Of a stretch of 64,000 nucleotides of DNA, positions 45,620-59,102 are shown one piece after another (positions within the stretch are counted from its first letter, which is position 1; each line of letters begins with the position of its first letter). The DNA comes from Lobosporangium transversale. Its lineage: Eukaryota > Mortierellomycota > Mortierellomycetes > Mortierellales > Mortierellaceae. The stretch is taken from positions 264,297 to 328,296 of the forward strand of contig NW_019029027.1 of assembly GCF_002105155.1 (NCBI RefSeq), written 5' to 3'. The translations under genes and the position numbers were made by a program. The notes beneath the pieces are model-generated. The model made no database searches. It had not been told where the DNA came from and saw nothing but the letters and a program-made list of their open reading frames with translations.

Positions 45620-46008
45620 CGCTGTTCATAATTGCGTCCTTTTGAAGCAGGTCTTTTAAGGATGCCCCGACAGAATACATGGCTTATTCTGCTGTTCATA
45701 ATTGTACATTAAGGAATAAATAACTCTTCCGACTATCTCTTATAAATCTAGGACTCTCCTGCCACTTTTGTTCTTTTGTTTACCTTATTTAAAATATCTG
45801 ATATCCTTTTCTCTGTTCAACTGTCATCATGTCCAATAACCTTTATTTCCCTACAAACAATTACAAACCACTAGTTCACATTGCTTCTCTGCTGGCAATA
45901 ATGCCTACATTGGTGAAATCCACCCGCCTTCTCCACTCTCTGGCTTTGAAAAATAAAATCATCCTTATCCTGGTTTAAGAAGTCATATTCTTATTGGAGT
46001 TTAATAGC
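45620..46008. other. Convergent 3' flanks of CAF-1 and MON2 genes
   Basis: 389 bp between two stop codons, with AT-rich sequence including AATAAATAA near 45714. No gene seen. Confidence 0.6.
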
Positions 46009-49000
46009 TCATTTCGAAAGGCCGATCGAACGTCCAGCAGTCTTGAGACAAGACTTCAGCAACAATAGTACCTCAGGATCGTGACAAAACATGGCGTCTG
46101 TGAGGGGTTCATATAGATAAAATAAATGGGCACGTGGCCCTGCGAGAAGCGATTGCTTGAAATTATCTACCATTGAGTCAATATCATTAGTCTTTCAGGA
46201 GCGGAGCCATAAAAAAAAGATAGTTTCGCTATAACGTTCAAATACGCCATCAAGATGCTTACCTTGCGGTGACTCATTCTGACACTCATTCTGGCCATGG
46301 GAAATAAGGACTCCTGGAACAAGCTCAAGTTCGCTCAGTCGCCGAAGGATTAAGCAAATTTCTTGATGGCGTAGCCGTGGGAAGGGACACTTCCCTAGCA
46401 AAGCCTGATCTGAACTATAGGCATCCAACAGTACGTGGCACCGTTGCATTAATACTGGAGCCGTTATCATGGCTGTCCTAGTTCGAAGCTCTGTCTCAAT
46501 AGCAGCAGATGGTTGGTTTGTAGAGTTGGAAACATTGTTTCCCTCAGTGCATTCATTTGGCTCCCCATGTCCTAACGAGCAGAGGTCAAATAGAGTTTCA
46601 AGACAGGCAAATGCAAATCGTTCGCGCCGTACGGGAACCATTGTGTTTGTGGTTGCATGTAATGTAATGCCTAAGCCTTGTATAATGTCTAAATGAATGT
46701 TTTCCACAGAAGACGAAGATGGAATTGTGGTCTCTCCCTTAGATTCAGATACGCTTGACTGACGAATATTATCAACAGAGAGTGGAGGGGCCGACGATAA
46801 AGATAAGTTATCAATCATGGACGGCGTGGACAGTATATAAAGGTTAGCAGCATGATCGAGAATCTGAACCAGCTCCCTAAGAGTCTCCAGAGGGACTCGA
46901 CGGTATCCCATGCGAAAGAACACTTTGGATTTTAAGCTCTGAAGGAAAACCAAGTCAAATGACTCATCCATAGCTTGATGTTTCAGAGACATCTCATTAA
47001 GTGGGATTGGCCTATGTCCATGATACGCATAAGCAGTTGTACTTGTGGTTAGTGTTGAATACTATGGCTACAAAAAAGAGAAAAAGAAAAAAATCAGCAA
47101 ACTTACAGTGCAGGGGCCATGGTTCCGCGACAGACCACGACCAGCTCTCGCCAAATTTCGAAAAACTGAGCATCCGGAATATCTAAAAGTTAACAAAGGA
47201 AGACAGCAGGATTGCGTAAGGACTGGTATTGGCGCTGTATTACTCTGCATTAAAAGGTATCTCACCTAAGGCTACATCATGGTACCTTTTTCAAAACTTT
47301 CAACAACAGTGATGCTATTTTTGATGGATTCCACAAAGGCGGTTGTGGCCGTTTTCCAAAGTGGGATATCCTCCACATGTTTGTAAGATGGAGGACATTT
47401 ATAGCGAAGCTTCATGGCGACACCTAGAGACTGTAAAACAGAGGGGGTTAGCATCAATGATACGTATAGTCCTAGCGGCAAAGTGACATCACGAACAATT
47501 CAAACGTACTTTGAGTACGCGCGCATAAACACCGCTTGCGTATATTCCTTTTTCTTGTTGATACTTATCCAGCAAGAACACAATCCTCGTTAGCGTCGCC
47601 TTGCACAGCGCAATATACGTTGGCCTTACAGGCCCTGATGAGTTCAGAGATGTATTCGAAGCACTACTGCCAGTATTGTAAGAGTCGGTTTGGAAGGCTA
47701 AGAGGAACTGGTTTGTAAGCTGCTCCAAGACCGCGGCCGGTCCTCCATCAATAGAACCCAAATCAAGTTGTATCAGTGCATCGTGGATGGAAGCCTGCAA
47801 TGGAGACAGATAATCAATATCTGGCCGGTAAACAGGGCTTGCATCAAATATCAAAATCAGGTGCACAACATCAAGAAAGGCTTGCAAATCCTTCAGCCTG
47901 AACTTGCTTGCCAGAATAGGATAGAGCTGATGCATGATGTTAATATATTCAGTAAGAGTTTCTTGAGTGAATTGAGTGGTCATTGTCCTACTGCCTGCAT
48001 TATAGTGCTCACGTCGTGTACCAATCGATGGTTTTCGTCCGACAATAGCACAACCGATTCGTTCCCAAATACACCAAGCAGTGTCCCAAAGTTTCGCCAG
48101 ACGCTTTATGCGCTCTTCTATGGATACGTAGCTTTCTACTGCATGTGCGTCCTTGGTAGAGGGAGTCTTCACTATGGTCTGAATCGCCTTCAGTGCGGCT
48201 ATAGCAACATCCGGTGACGAAAAGAGCGATGCTGACTCAAGATGCTCCATTAGAAATACCCAAGCATCCAAGTAGTCATCAAGCTCTACTAGTCGGAACA
48301 AAAAATTCTGGAATACGTCTGCCAATCCATTGAAGAGAAGCACATGCGTCTCATCCCACTGTTTGCTTGGTGAGTCGTTACGCATAACAAATGCGCCTGT
48401 TGGGGCGGGTTCTGGCACCTCGTCCACTTTTCGACTTGATGCGGCATCAACCTCGTCCAATAGTGGAAGGAGGATCTTCCATACACATTTGCGCCAAGAT
48501 CCCTTATCCAAACTGCTAGCATTTATTTGGATTGTTCGGAGCAGTGTCTGAATAGCGCCATTCCTGACTTCGGGGCGCATGTCTGAACATAGGGTCGAGA
48601 TTTTAAAGAGAAGTAGCATCCAAAGTCCATTAAGATTTTTATGTGTAAGATCAGGGTCCGGGAACTCCAAGGTGATCTCATCGACTGCCTCTGATTCGGA
48701 TTGATTTTCATCAGGCTTCAAATCCGATGCGCTGCGATCTAAGTCTCTGATACTCTGTTGAATAAAATCTGAGATGTTCCAGAGGAGGCCTACAGAAGTA
48801 AGCGAAATATTCAGGTCTTCCGTTTGATAGCCAAAGGCAGCTAGAGTATCAATACATAGCTGTAAATTCCTTGCGTTCAACAGCGATAAAAAGTCTGCAC
48901 ATATCAACTGCAGACATGGGAAAGCAATTCGAACTAAACCAGTGATCCTGGATGCGCCTGTAGATGAAGTCTGTGGGTTATTTTCCGCGCCAGTAGATGC

Positions 49001-52000
49001 TAGCTCTGGTAGTGCCTCGTGAAATGTCCTCATTGACAATGCCCCAATTGAGTTTTGGATCATTTCAAAGATGATATCCCAGCCAAAAGACAAGGATTGG
49101 CCTGATGTCTGAAGGAGCTTGTTCAAAGTTTCCAACCCCATGCGTTGAATTTCGACTAGTGCGTTCCCGTGGCCTTGTATCAGCTTACGCAAGTTTTTCA
49201 TCACCCGCATTTGAGTCTCCTCCTGTTTGGAAAGCGAATTTTGCTCTGCGTGAGACATTGTGGCAATGATGATATCTGAGACCACATCGCAAGCTTGCAT
49301 GCGGATCCTGACTGAAGGTGCTGGATGGTTGGCTGTCTCAATTAAATATTTAACTGCTATGTCCCAGACTGTAGCACCCTTATCTCCTGATACAATGCGA
49401 TCGACATTAAGAAGACAAACATGTCGTAATTTTTCGATAGCAAATGATTTATCGTCGGATTTCTAATACATCAGTAAGCCCAATTAGTAATAAGATATAT
49501 CAGTATAAAGCAGAGTTGCTAATTATGAATACATACATTAACGTGTCTTAGTCCTTTGAGAAACGGCGCTGCAGTTGAGCCCTTGCTGTCTGCCAAAGGA
49601 AGGCCACTTCCTGCGGCACCCAATTTACATAGTGCACGTATAAAGCTTTTGAACGAAGAGGGTTCCAAATGAATTGAAAGATCGAATAATTGCTTGAAGG
49701 ACGCAAGTAACGCTAGAACATCTGCCTCCTGGTGGGATGGACCTGCATATTCTGTACCAGTATTGGTAGGCCTATTAGAGCCGCTCTGTGATGGAGAGGC
49801 GTTTTTGCTGGATGATGGATTGTTGCTAAAGCCAGTGGTCCCTGCTTTTTTCATTGGTCCGGAAGTACCACTACGATGAAGTTTAGCCTTTAAGAGATGC
49901 TCGGCTTGTTGCATAGTCTCTAACACAAGATACCAGCTGTCGAACAAGGTTCCTCCAAGATATTGCGCAACATTGAGTAAGATTCGCAAACAATACATAT
50001 TTTTGTCTGTGATATTGGAACCAGTCAGTTCCTGGGGGGTATGGTTTGCTACAGCAATGCCAGATCTCTGTTCCAGAGCTGGCGGAACAGGAAGGCAGTT
50101 CTTACAAAGTGATGTCAAGAAAGCATCACGGGGCGTAGCCAGTTGTAAGACACCACATACGCTCGTGAAGTTCTGATAAGCACGCATCACGTTGTGGAAT
50201 AGTTCCTCATCCAAGTTGGCGCCTAGGAAATAAGAGAATGCAGCCAGAAGTCCTGGCCAGGCAGACTCAGCCATAATGGTCACTAGCGCTATATCCTCGG
50301 CCTCATTTGTCTTTGACAGCTCCAATGCATTGATGTCTGGGAACACTGTAAGAGTCGGGCGCGGGGGTACAGGATCCACATTCTCAGCCTCCTCCATTTG
50401 CTTCTGTGCTAGCCGCTGTTGATCAAGGAGTACCTGCGATACGATTGGGAAAATGAACGATGCCAGCCCATCCGCTATTGAATTAATGCATACTAAAGAC
50501 AAGTAGTACAAGTATGTCTCCGGGATCTGGGGCGGGTCAGCTTTGTCCAATTGGTCAACACTATAAAATAAGCATGACTTCCATGTGAGCCTGAGCATTC
50601 TGAGAGTATGTTTAGATCTTCTAGGTCATTATAAAATATCCTACCATTGAATTCGCATTGTCGAGGATGTAACGCTTAATCCGCCTATCCCACCTTCGCC
50701 TGCGTCCCGTTCATTGATATTAGTCAGTCGGTTTGTATCAGAACTATCCTGCACAAAACTCCCTGCGCCAATGAGCAAAGGTTTTTCGGTAGAGAGTCGT
50801 CCTATGGCAATAATCATGTCCCCGAAGATATCTGTACTGGTTCCTTGTTGGTCATAGGCCCTATATATCCTACGCATGAGAGTGTTATCTCCGCAGATGC
50901 CTCTAAAAATTTCCATGGCCAGGACTCTTTGCCATAAAATATTTCCCTCTGGCTCCAACAGTTTGATCAGCATTGATAAAAATATTTCGCATTCGATTGC
51001 CTAAATATAAAGAAGGTTGATCAGAGAATAAGAAACTGTCCAATACATAGGAGATGCACTGTTTCATTAGCTGATGAGAATTGAGGATATCATACGTACT
51101 AGGATTTCATGAAACTGCTTTATAAGGATATATACCACTCGCATGAGGCGCATGGTCTGCGGAAAGTCTTGTTTGTCTGAAAAGTTCTTAATGATTAGAG
51201 GACACACTCTTTCACGCAATAAAGACGCAAACTCCTTGTGCTAATATTACGTTTTTTTTTTGTTAAATATTAGACCGCAGTAACTGTGAAGTATATATTT
51301 GGCTCCAGAACCTTTTAGAAGCAGCTGTAGCTTACCTGCTTAAAGAGGTGGAAATGGTTGGTGAGAACACTCTCAATAAGTTCTAATCCAAAAGTCCTGC
51401 TGATGCTACTAAGATTAAGGAAGCGGGCGTGTTCAGAGTTGGTCAAAAGACACAGATCCTGGAAGAGCAGATACGCGTCCGAAGCGCATGGTCCCAGCTG
51501 CTCCTCACTCTCTTGTTCTAATACTGTAGTTGGCGCCTCTATTCCCTGCGCTTCTTTCCCTGTTAATGGAGCATACATTATTGTAATAAGTAACTAAAGG
51601 CTTGATCGATGAACGAGTTCCTTATGAAAAACAGATTGGTTCTCATACCAGACTCGTGCTTTTTCAAGTCCTCATCGCCGACCTTTTCAAAGATGTAAAT
51701 TACTAGTTGACGAAGCGTGGCTGCCGCAGTATTGTTCACAAAAACCACTCTGGAATCCTGCAAGCGGAAGCAGAGAAGAAGGGCCTATAAAAGATTGTAA
51801 AAACATGAAGAGTCAATTATCCTTCAAACTAGATCCTATAATATAGCATGCTGATGTTACACAGCTGACGCCACAAACCTCAGCAAGAGACTCGCTATGG
51901 ACATTGTAGTTTGTAAGGAGGGGAAGGATTGTCTGCAAAATCTTGAGTTGAATCTCCACGCCGTGCGACATAATATCGTTCAGGGTCTTAAGCACCACCT

Positions 52001-52549
52001 CCACAGAGTCCTATTCATAATTGAAAAGCATCTGAGCTAAAGAGGAAACGACTATACAGCTTTATTTATTTCGATTTGTCAAAATATGCAGATATATCGT
52101 ACCTCTGGCATAGCATGATGAGATATGAGTTCACGTAGACACCCCATAGATATCGTAACAAGCTTAACGTTTTTGGTATCACATGCTAGCAGAAATGGCT
52201 TGAGAACATCTTGATTTTGGCTAAGAACTATAGTATAATAAAAAGTCATCATGTCAAGACTTTGTGCTTTAACAGTCTTTTTTTTTCTTGATAGATTTGC
52301 GATGCTTTACCAGTAGTAAGACTGATGCCTTGTCCTTGCCCTGGGTGCCGTAGTAACGCTATGACTCTCTCAGCTGCCTAATTGCCCCAAGCAAATTATG
52401 CCAAAATACATTAGAAAAGGTGTGTAGACGCTAGTGCCTGGTGAGAATACCACAAGCGGTGAGAATACCTCCTTAATTTCTGGGTGCTTGCGCCTTGCTT
52501 CATTCGATAGGGCGACGAGCTCTGTTTGAAGATAGGCGGCGATACTCAT
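46009..52549 (-). CDS. MON2: MON2 homolog (Golgi/endosome trafficking, Sec7-related scaffold)
   Basis: A many-exon gene of roughly 1,600-1,700 residues. The first exon (52549-52469) encodes [27 protein letters not shown], matching the Mon2/BIG DCB start. Exon 2 is 52377-52311. Further DCB/HUS exons lie between 52236 and 50650, with blocks such as [25 protein letters not shown]-type helices and [21 protein letters not shown]. Large blocks follow at about 50590-49535 and 49462-47510, then 47440-47280 and about 46990-46264. The last exon (about 46169-46009) ends [20 protein letters not shown]...SIGLSK. All visible junctions are GT-AG. Mon2 resembles large Arf-GEFs but lacks the Sec7 catalytic domain; it scaffolds Dop1/Neo1 at the trans-Golgi. 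I did not verify every internal exon boundary. The start is head-to-head with p150Glued. Confidence 0.85.
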
Positions 52550-52994
52550 TTTAGGTTTCCTGAAATCCCGCCTGTTCGTTTAGTGGCTATAAACCCTATG
52601 TCTATCCTTCGCTGCCTCAATGGCAGGCTCTAAGCAATCAATGTAAAGTTGATGTTCAGGTTGGTTTGCGAGCAAATGGTCCTTGAAGATGCGATGATGC
52701 TTCTGGTCACAAAATCACGAGATTGTGACGTTATTTTAATACAGTTGGCGCGTGTGCCTGAAATGACTTTTTTTTGGGTGCATTGGTGAGTGAGGGCCAG
52801 CACATCATCCCCATCGAGTCTGCAAACGCATGATAAGGGCATCATCAAGCATAGCCTCTTTATCACTATACACAATTCGATAAATACCGCCAATACCCTC
52901 TTATTATTATTACTATTTTCTTTCACAGCATTCGTCAGCTGTTCTGGTACTCCAACCTCAAGAAGAGGGAGTATAAGAGCAAATTCCCTACATC
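52550..52994. promoter_or_regulatory. Bidirectional promoter region of MON2 and p150Glued
   Basis: 445 bp between two divergent ATG codons. Both genes must be transcribed from within or across it. The p150-proximal part carries a (TTA)n-like stretch at 52901-52917. No gene is seen inside; short frames do not resemble proteins. Confidence 0.6.
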
Positions 52995-54578
52995 ATGGCT
53001 GAATCTGCATTACAACAGCCGTCAAATGAGATCACCATTGGCACTAGGGTTGAGGTTAGCGGGAATCTGGGTTATGTGCGCTACGTAGGACAAACTTCTT
53101 TTGCTACTGGACGATGGGTTGGTGTTGAATTAGATCTTCCGCGTGGTAAAAACCCAGGTGTAGTTGAAGGTAAACGCTACTTTGATTGTAGAGACAAGCA
53201 CGGTGTATTTGTCCGAGTTTCGCAAGCACATCCAGTCGTAGATGAAGGAACGGGAGGAGTGCAGGTAACCAACTAACACATTAGGAGCTATACCATCGCC
53301 GCTAAGAGAATTTTCACTCTTTATTAAGCAAATGAAGCCATGTCAATGATATTCTTACTTACATATACTATATCATTAACTTCAATTGATATGTGTAGTC
53401 TACAGCCAGTGGCAGAACATCACGGCCAACATCCATGACAGGGCGTTCATCTACAGCCGCAGGATCTCGTCCCAACGCCACTCCTGGACGAGCCGGTGCT
53501 GCTGCGAGGGCTCCGAGTGCGGCTACTACGCCTGCAGCGACGGCTGGCGTCTCACGCCTTTCTCGGCCATCCGCCACCAGGAGACCTGTTGGAGCGGATT
53601 CTACACCTGAATCACCTGTATCAGCATCAGCCAGAAGGGCTCGATTCCCTGTTCAGGCAACGAGAGAAGATGACGTTGGCTTAGCTGACCAGTCTCGATT
53701 AATGACCCCATCTAGTTCTACTAATTTCAACACCACCATTGTTGGCCATCAGCAACAATCGGACCACCTTCGGAATGAGCCTACCATAGTGAACGACCAA
53801 GAGGAGCAGGATAATCTACTAGCACAGGAGAGGCAGATACAGGAGGAGCTTGAGCAAGAGGAAGCTCTTGCTCAGAAACAGCTTCTACTGGATCAACAAG
53901 GGTTTGCACCTCCTCCTCCATACACACAGGCGTCTATGAATGGTGGAAGCGCACCTCCGCCTTCCTCTTCACAAACCAACAGCAATGCTAACACTGCAGT
54001 AGCGGGAATACAGGCTATTGCTGGAAGTGGGGTTCAGAGGGCCGAAGCTACTGTGTCGCTCAAGGAGTATGAAGAGCTGAGGATTAAACTGCGTATCTTG
54101 GAGGCTAAGCGAACGGAAGACCGCGAACGAATTCGTGATGCTGAAAAGGTCAAAGAAGAGTCGGAGCAGTTTTTGAACATTCGTGCCAAACTTCAAGGTA
54201 TTTGTCTGATTATGTGTTTTTAATATTACTATAAGGCTATACCCCGAGTATGGATGGTGCGCTAACTATGGTTGCTACGAAACTATTATTATGTCTTGGA
54301 CAGCCAAGCTTGCGGATATGCAGCAGGAACTTCGGGACTCGAAACGCTCTCTCAAGGAGGCTCTTGCGGAGAAGGAGGCGTATGAGGCCAAGTATAACGA
54401 CGTGGTGGACTCGATGGAAGTGACTTTGATTGATAAAGAGATGGCGGAAGAAAGAGCTGAGAACTTACAGCATGAGGTTAATATGTTGAAGGAGAGAGTC
54501 GAGGAGATGCACGTTGATCTTAATGTGTTCCAACAAGATGAAGGTAGATAATGTGTCATCAAGTGAACTTTGCTCTTC

Positions 54579-54612
<34 letters not shown>

Positions 54613-57600
54613 ACATGTTGGTACATTCACACGCGGAAATCTTCATTAATAGCAAATCGCTCATATTTGTGCTACAAACAAATTAGCTAACCTCTCAAAC
54701 CCTGTAGTCAATCAAGTCCAACTTGAGAGACAGAATGAGCGTCTTAAGGAAGCATTGATTCGGTATGACTTGGTTTTGTTTTTACATCAAAAGAGGCTAA
54801 AAGTGCGTGTCAACTATAACTACTATGCTTCCATAAGTACTAAGGTCCTTATCCGCCGTTTCATTCCAAACCACTAGACTGAGGGATGTAACCAGTGAGC
54901 AGGAAGCTGAAATGACCAGGAAGTTGAAGAACTTAGAGAAGGAGGCATCTTTGGTACAGGAAGTACAGATTCAGAACGAAAAGCTGAGAGAGAGTTTAGA
55001 TTTGGCCGAGAGTCAAATTGAAGAGTTGAAGCAGCGCCTGGATGATGCCATTGGTGCTGAGGATATGATCGAGCAATTGTCTGAGAAGAACATCACTCTC
55101 GGTGAAAAGATTGAGGAAATGCAGAGTGCCATTGATGACCTTGAGGCTCTCAAGGAACTCAATGATGAGCTCGAGGAAAACCACAGCGAAACAGAGAAGC
55201 AACTCCAAGCAGAGATTAATATGAAAGATACACAACTCAGGGAACATCAGAAGAAGATAGAAAATTTGGAAGAGAACCTTGGTGACTATGAGAATACCAT
55301 TCTCCAGTTCCGTGAGCTGGTGGCGCATCTACAAAGTGATCTAGAGCAGCTGCGTCAAAAGGAGGAAACGAAGGCTGGTGGACTTGGAAGCCAATCTCAG
55401 GCGATGCTTAGTCTCAACTTGCAGCTACAATCGACAGCTATGAAGGCTCAGGCCAAGGCTATTGACCTCGAACTTAGAAAGCTGGATGCACTGCAGGCAA
55501 ATGACAACTTGATGTTGGTCCAACCTTACTTACCAGATGGATTCTTCAAGACAGAGAACGATTCGATTCAATGCCTACTTTTGTTTAAACGCTTGTCGTT
55601 TAAGTCAGAGCTTATGAGCAAGCATTTGGAGCAACAGTACTCTCTCTCTGATAAAATTACCCAAGGTGAGGTTTTACCAGAGCTTGCTTCGGTTTGCGAG
55701 GTCCGACAGAAGCTTACCTGGTTAGGCGACATGGCTAGGCGATTTGTCTCTTATATTGAAGGTTGCTCTGTCGAGGTCTTTGCAAAGATGGGGCAAGTTT
55801 ACCATGACCTTGTAGGTACTGAGCGTCGCCTTAACGCTTGGGTTGAGCAACTGCGTAAAGAGGAGCTTCGGGAATCGGACTGCATAGTTGATCTGCAGAG
55901 AGCCATTGCCCAAATGGATCATTTGGCTGAGACATATTTGGCTGAGACTCGACTGGATATTGTTGAGCGTTACCACGGAGCTGCTCATGCACTAGATCTG
56001 AACTTTGATCGCATCTTCGTAAACCTAACTGCTGTTGGATCTATGTTCAAGTCAAGTGAGGATGGCATTCGCTTGGTGGATACTGATGATATCCAATATC
56101 AATTGTTACAAACGTTGTCGCATTTGAGTTCACAGGCTAAGAGCGGAAAGACTTTAACAAAGTATGAGAATACCTTTGCTTTACTTACTTTTAATGTCCA
56201 CGCATCAAAATGTCGGTTTGATTTGAAAAGTACCAAAAACGTTAATTTTCGTCCCTTTTCTACATTATTTAACCCATTATTGCATTTCTGTAGAAAAATT
56301 TTACGCAAGTTCGACGAATTGGCATCTCAAGACTCAATTGTTAAGCCTGAAGGGTTTACGCACTATAAAAACGCTTGCAGCACAAGCTTCAAGCTGGGTG
56401 ACTTTTCGTATGAAGTCAGGATTCGTGTCGCACAATATGTCCAGGCTCGTAGAGAAGGAACTAGCACAGATAGCATTCATCAAACCATCTATCATGTTAC
56501 TGATGCCCAGCTTGGTATCAGTGAGACGAGCATGTGGGAAGGCTGCCGGAAGTTATTAAATGGCCTATTACAGGATGTTACGGCGTTGGCTGAAAGTATT
56601 CAAGACCCCGAAATTGCCGTTAAAGGTATACAGAATGACTTCTATTATATTCAATCTTTTTCAATGCTTTTTTTTTTTTTTTTTTTTTTGTTTTGCTTTG
56701 CTGACTATTTGTTCTTTACATGATGTTGTGTAGTTGCAAAATCAGAGAAGGTCTGGGTTAAGAGGGCCAAGGAGATGAAGGATGTAGTAGTTGTAAATGT
56801 TGATGCAGAGCAAAAGGTTCAATCACTTCAAGAGCAGATGCTGAAGCTTGTCAAGGAAAGCAAGTTGAAGGTATGCATTTGTATCATTTTAGAGTAACCT
56901 ACTTGTCTCATATCAAAGAGAGACAAGGCCTTTTTATGCTTTGACACAAAATGAGCGCTCATACTTGTTCCTACTTACAATAATTAGGATAAGGATATGC
57001 AAGAGTCCAACCTCAAGATTGAACTGCTTGAGAAGCAGGTGGAGACATTGAAGAAACAAGCTGAACAGATCCAGATACTGGACCGCGATGTTGACAAAGC
57101 CAGGAAACAGGAGAGAGATTATGACGAAGCTATTAGTGCTCTACAGGCAGATATGGCGGCGCTTGAGGAACAAAATGCTCAACTAAAACGCCAGGTCAAG
57201 AAATCAGAAGGCAGGAATCTTGTACCGCCTATAAGGAGAACACCACATCACAGTACACATGGATCTACTGGCTCTCTTATTGATCCAGATGCAGCTGGCT
57301 CAGCAACTCTGGATAATGCAGAGGGAGGCTCTGGTAGAGATCTTATGATTCAAATAGAGTCTCTTAGATCAGCCTTGCGTTTCTTGCGATCTGAGAATGC
57401 ATCTTTGAGGACTAGGGCAGCCATGCAGGATCTGGGCCTGACAATGAACATGTCTGTGTTGATTTGTCCCTTGAACCGTAGACCTGAAAGTGGTGGACTA
57501 CCCTTGCTTCAGTCAATTTCTGATAACCCAGAGACTCAGAAGCGACTGTTGTCAGCAGAAAATGAGTTGAAGGCTGTGGCATTAGAAACCAAGAGGCTGC

Positions 57601-57973
57601 TTAAGGATGCTCGAGAGATCTGTGCATCGCCGAAGGTTGTTGATCTGACTAAACATACTGCATTTAAGGGACAACAAAAGCCTGCTATTATTACTACAGA
57701 GACAACAAGTGGTACTGATGGTGTTGGCGTTGGCCGTCGATCATGGCAAGCACAACAGACTCGTCCTGAATGGCAATACCATACACAACAAGCAGCTTTG
57801 CATACGATTCAACAAAGAAGCGATGAGCTCAAAGAGAGATTGGCCAAGGTATCCCGAGTTCATCCTGCGCCGGTCAAGTTGAAAAAGGCGAGTTCTACTT
57901 TACCATGTTTATCATTATATTCATTGCTTTTCCAAGTTTATGTCTTCCACCCTCACCCTCATTCTCACCCTCT

Positions 57974-58009
<36 letters not shown>

Positions 58010-58175
58010 GCTGTCATTAGCAGACGCGCCGATTGCACGTGTGCGCTTGCCACTGAGCGTATCTGGGTTAGTAGGGGCTCCAGAAAACACGCAGACCGGC
58101 ACGCGGAGTGATCTTGCAGTATTCCTGCGTAGTAGTTCAGAGTTTGAGGCCATGCATCAACTCTTTGTACGTTGA
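52995..58175 (+). CDS. DCTN1: Dynactin large subunit p150Glued
   Basis: Nine exons (52995-53264, 53399-54197, 54304-54543, 54708-54762, 54878-56161, 56294-56625, 56734-56870, 56988-57887, 58011-58175) sum exactly to 1,393 residues. A CAP-Gly domain occupies about 10-85: GTRVEVSGNLGYVRYVGQTSFATGRWVGVELD, then GKNPGVVEGKRYFDC and HGVFVRVSQ. The usual GKNDG is GKNPG. A Ser/Thr/Ala/Pro-rich basic region follows (about 90-200), then coiled coil (about 320-530, dynein-binding CC1 equivalent). The dynactin p150 domain runs about 590-850 (AKAIDLELRKLDALQANDNLMLVQPYLPD), then a second coiled coil (about 950-1090). The last intron starts GC (AAG|GCGAGT). The protein links dynein to microtubules and cargo. 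Head-to-head with MON2. Confidence 0.95.
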
Positions 58176-58560
58176 GATTGGTTGTTAATATTTATGCATG
58201 ATAGTGTTACAGAATATTTGTATGCATCAAGGAAAAAATAAAAAAATAAAAAAATTCCCCGCAACCTTGATCTGTTCTTTGTCGGAGAGGGTGAAAGAGT
58301 GGATCATTCCGGATGTAACCGCATGTGGGAAATTCATCTTCAATGTTATACGTCCAGCCAATCATAATACAGATCATTTGTTTTTGCTTCAAAGCACAAA
58401 AACGCCCTTCGCCCGTCTTTTCTTTTTTATTCAAATCTTTTTTTTTTTTTTCTTTTTCCTTCTCTCTTTTTTTTCCAGCCCAGTCCTCGTCTTTCATTGA
58501 TCGTCTAATTCTGTTCATTCATTTCTCCATTCCTGCTCTCACACTAATTTACAATTTGCA
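58176..58560. promoter_or_regulatory. Intergenic/promoter of allantoinase gene
   Basis: 385 bp with an A-rich stretch at 58231-58254 and a T/C-rich stretch at 58430-58482. It ends in a TTTACAATTTGCA leader directly before the ATG at 58561. I could not identify a convincing GATA-factor cluster by eye. Confidence 0.45.
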
Positions 58561-59069
58561 ATGTCCGTTGCTCCTCGTCTTGTAATCGTTTCTTCTCGAG
58601 TCTTGCGCTCACCCGCTGCCCCTCCAGCTCCAGCCACCATTGTCGTCGACAAAGCATCAGGCAAGATCATGGAGGTGCTTGATACCATCAAAACCCCTGC
58701 AGATTATGCTCACGCTGAGGATGAGTTTATTGATGCTGGTGATAATGTCGTCATGCCAGGAGTAGTTGATGCTCATGTAAGAGAAAATAGTATATTCTGC
58801 TTTCCTTGTTTCCATACTTTCTTTTATTGCTTCTTTTTATTTGAGTTCAATGTATCAATTGGGCACAATCAATCGCAACACAAGCTCCCAATGATTCTAA
58901 TATCTATTTTTTAAATCTTTTTACTTCAGGTTCACATCAATGAGCCTGGCAGAACAGACTGGGAGGGCTTTACAACTGCCACCAAAGCAGCAGCAGCAGG
59001 TATACATAAATTTGTTTCTGCGAAAATGAAAGCAATGAAGGCCTACAATGAAATATTGAACTTGTCATA

Positions 59070-59102
<33 letters not shown>

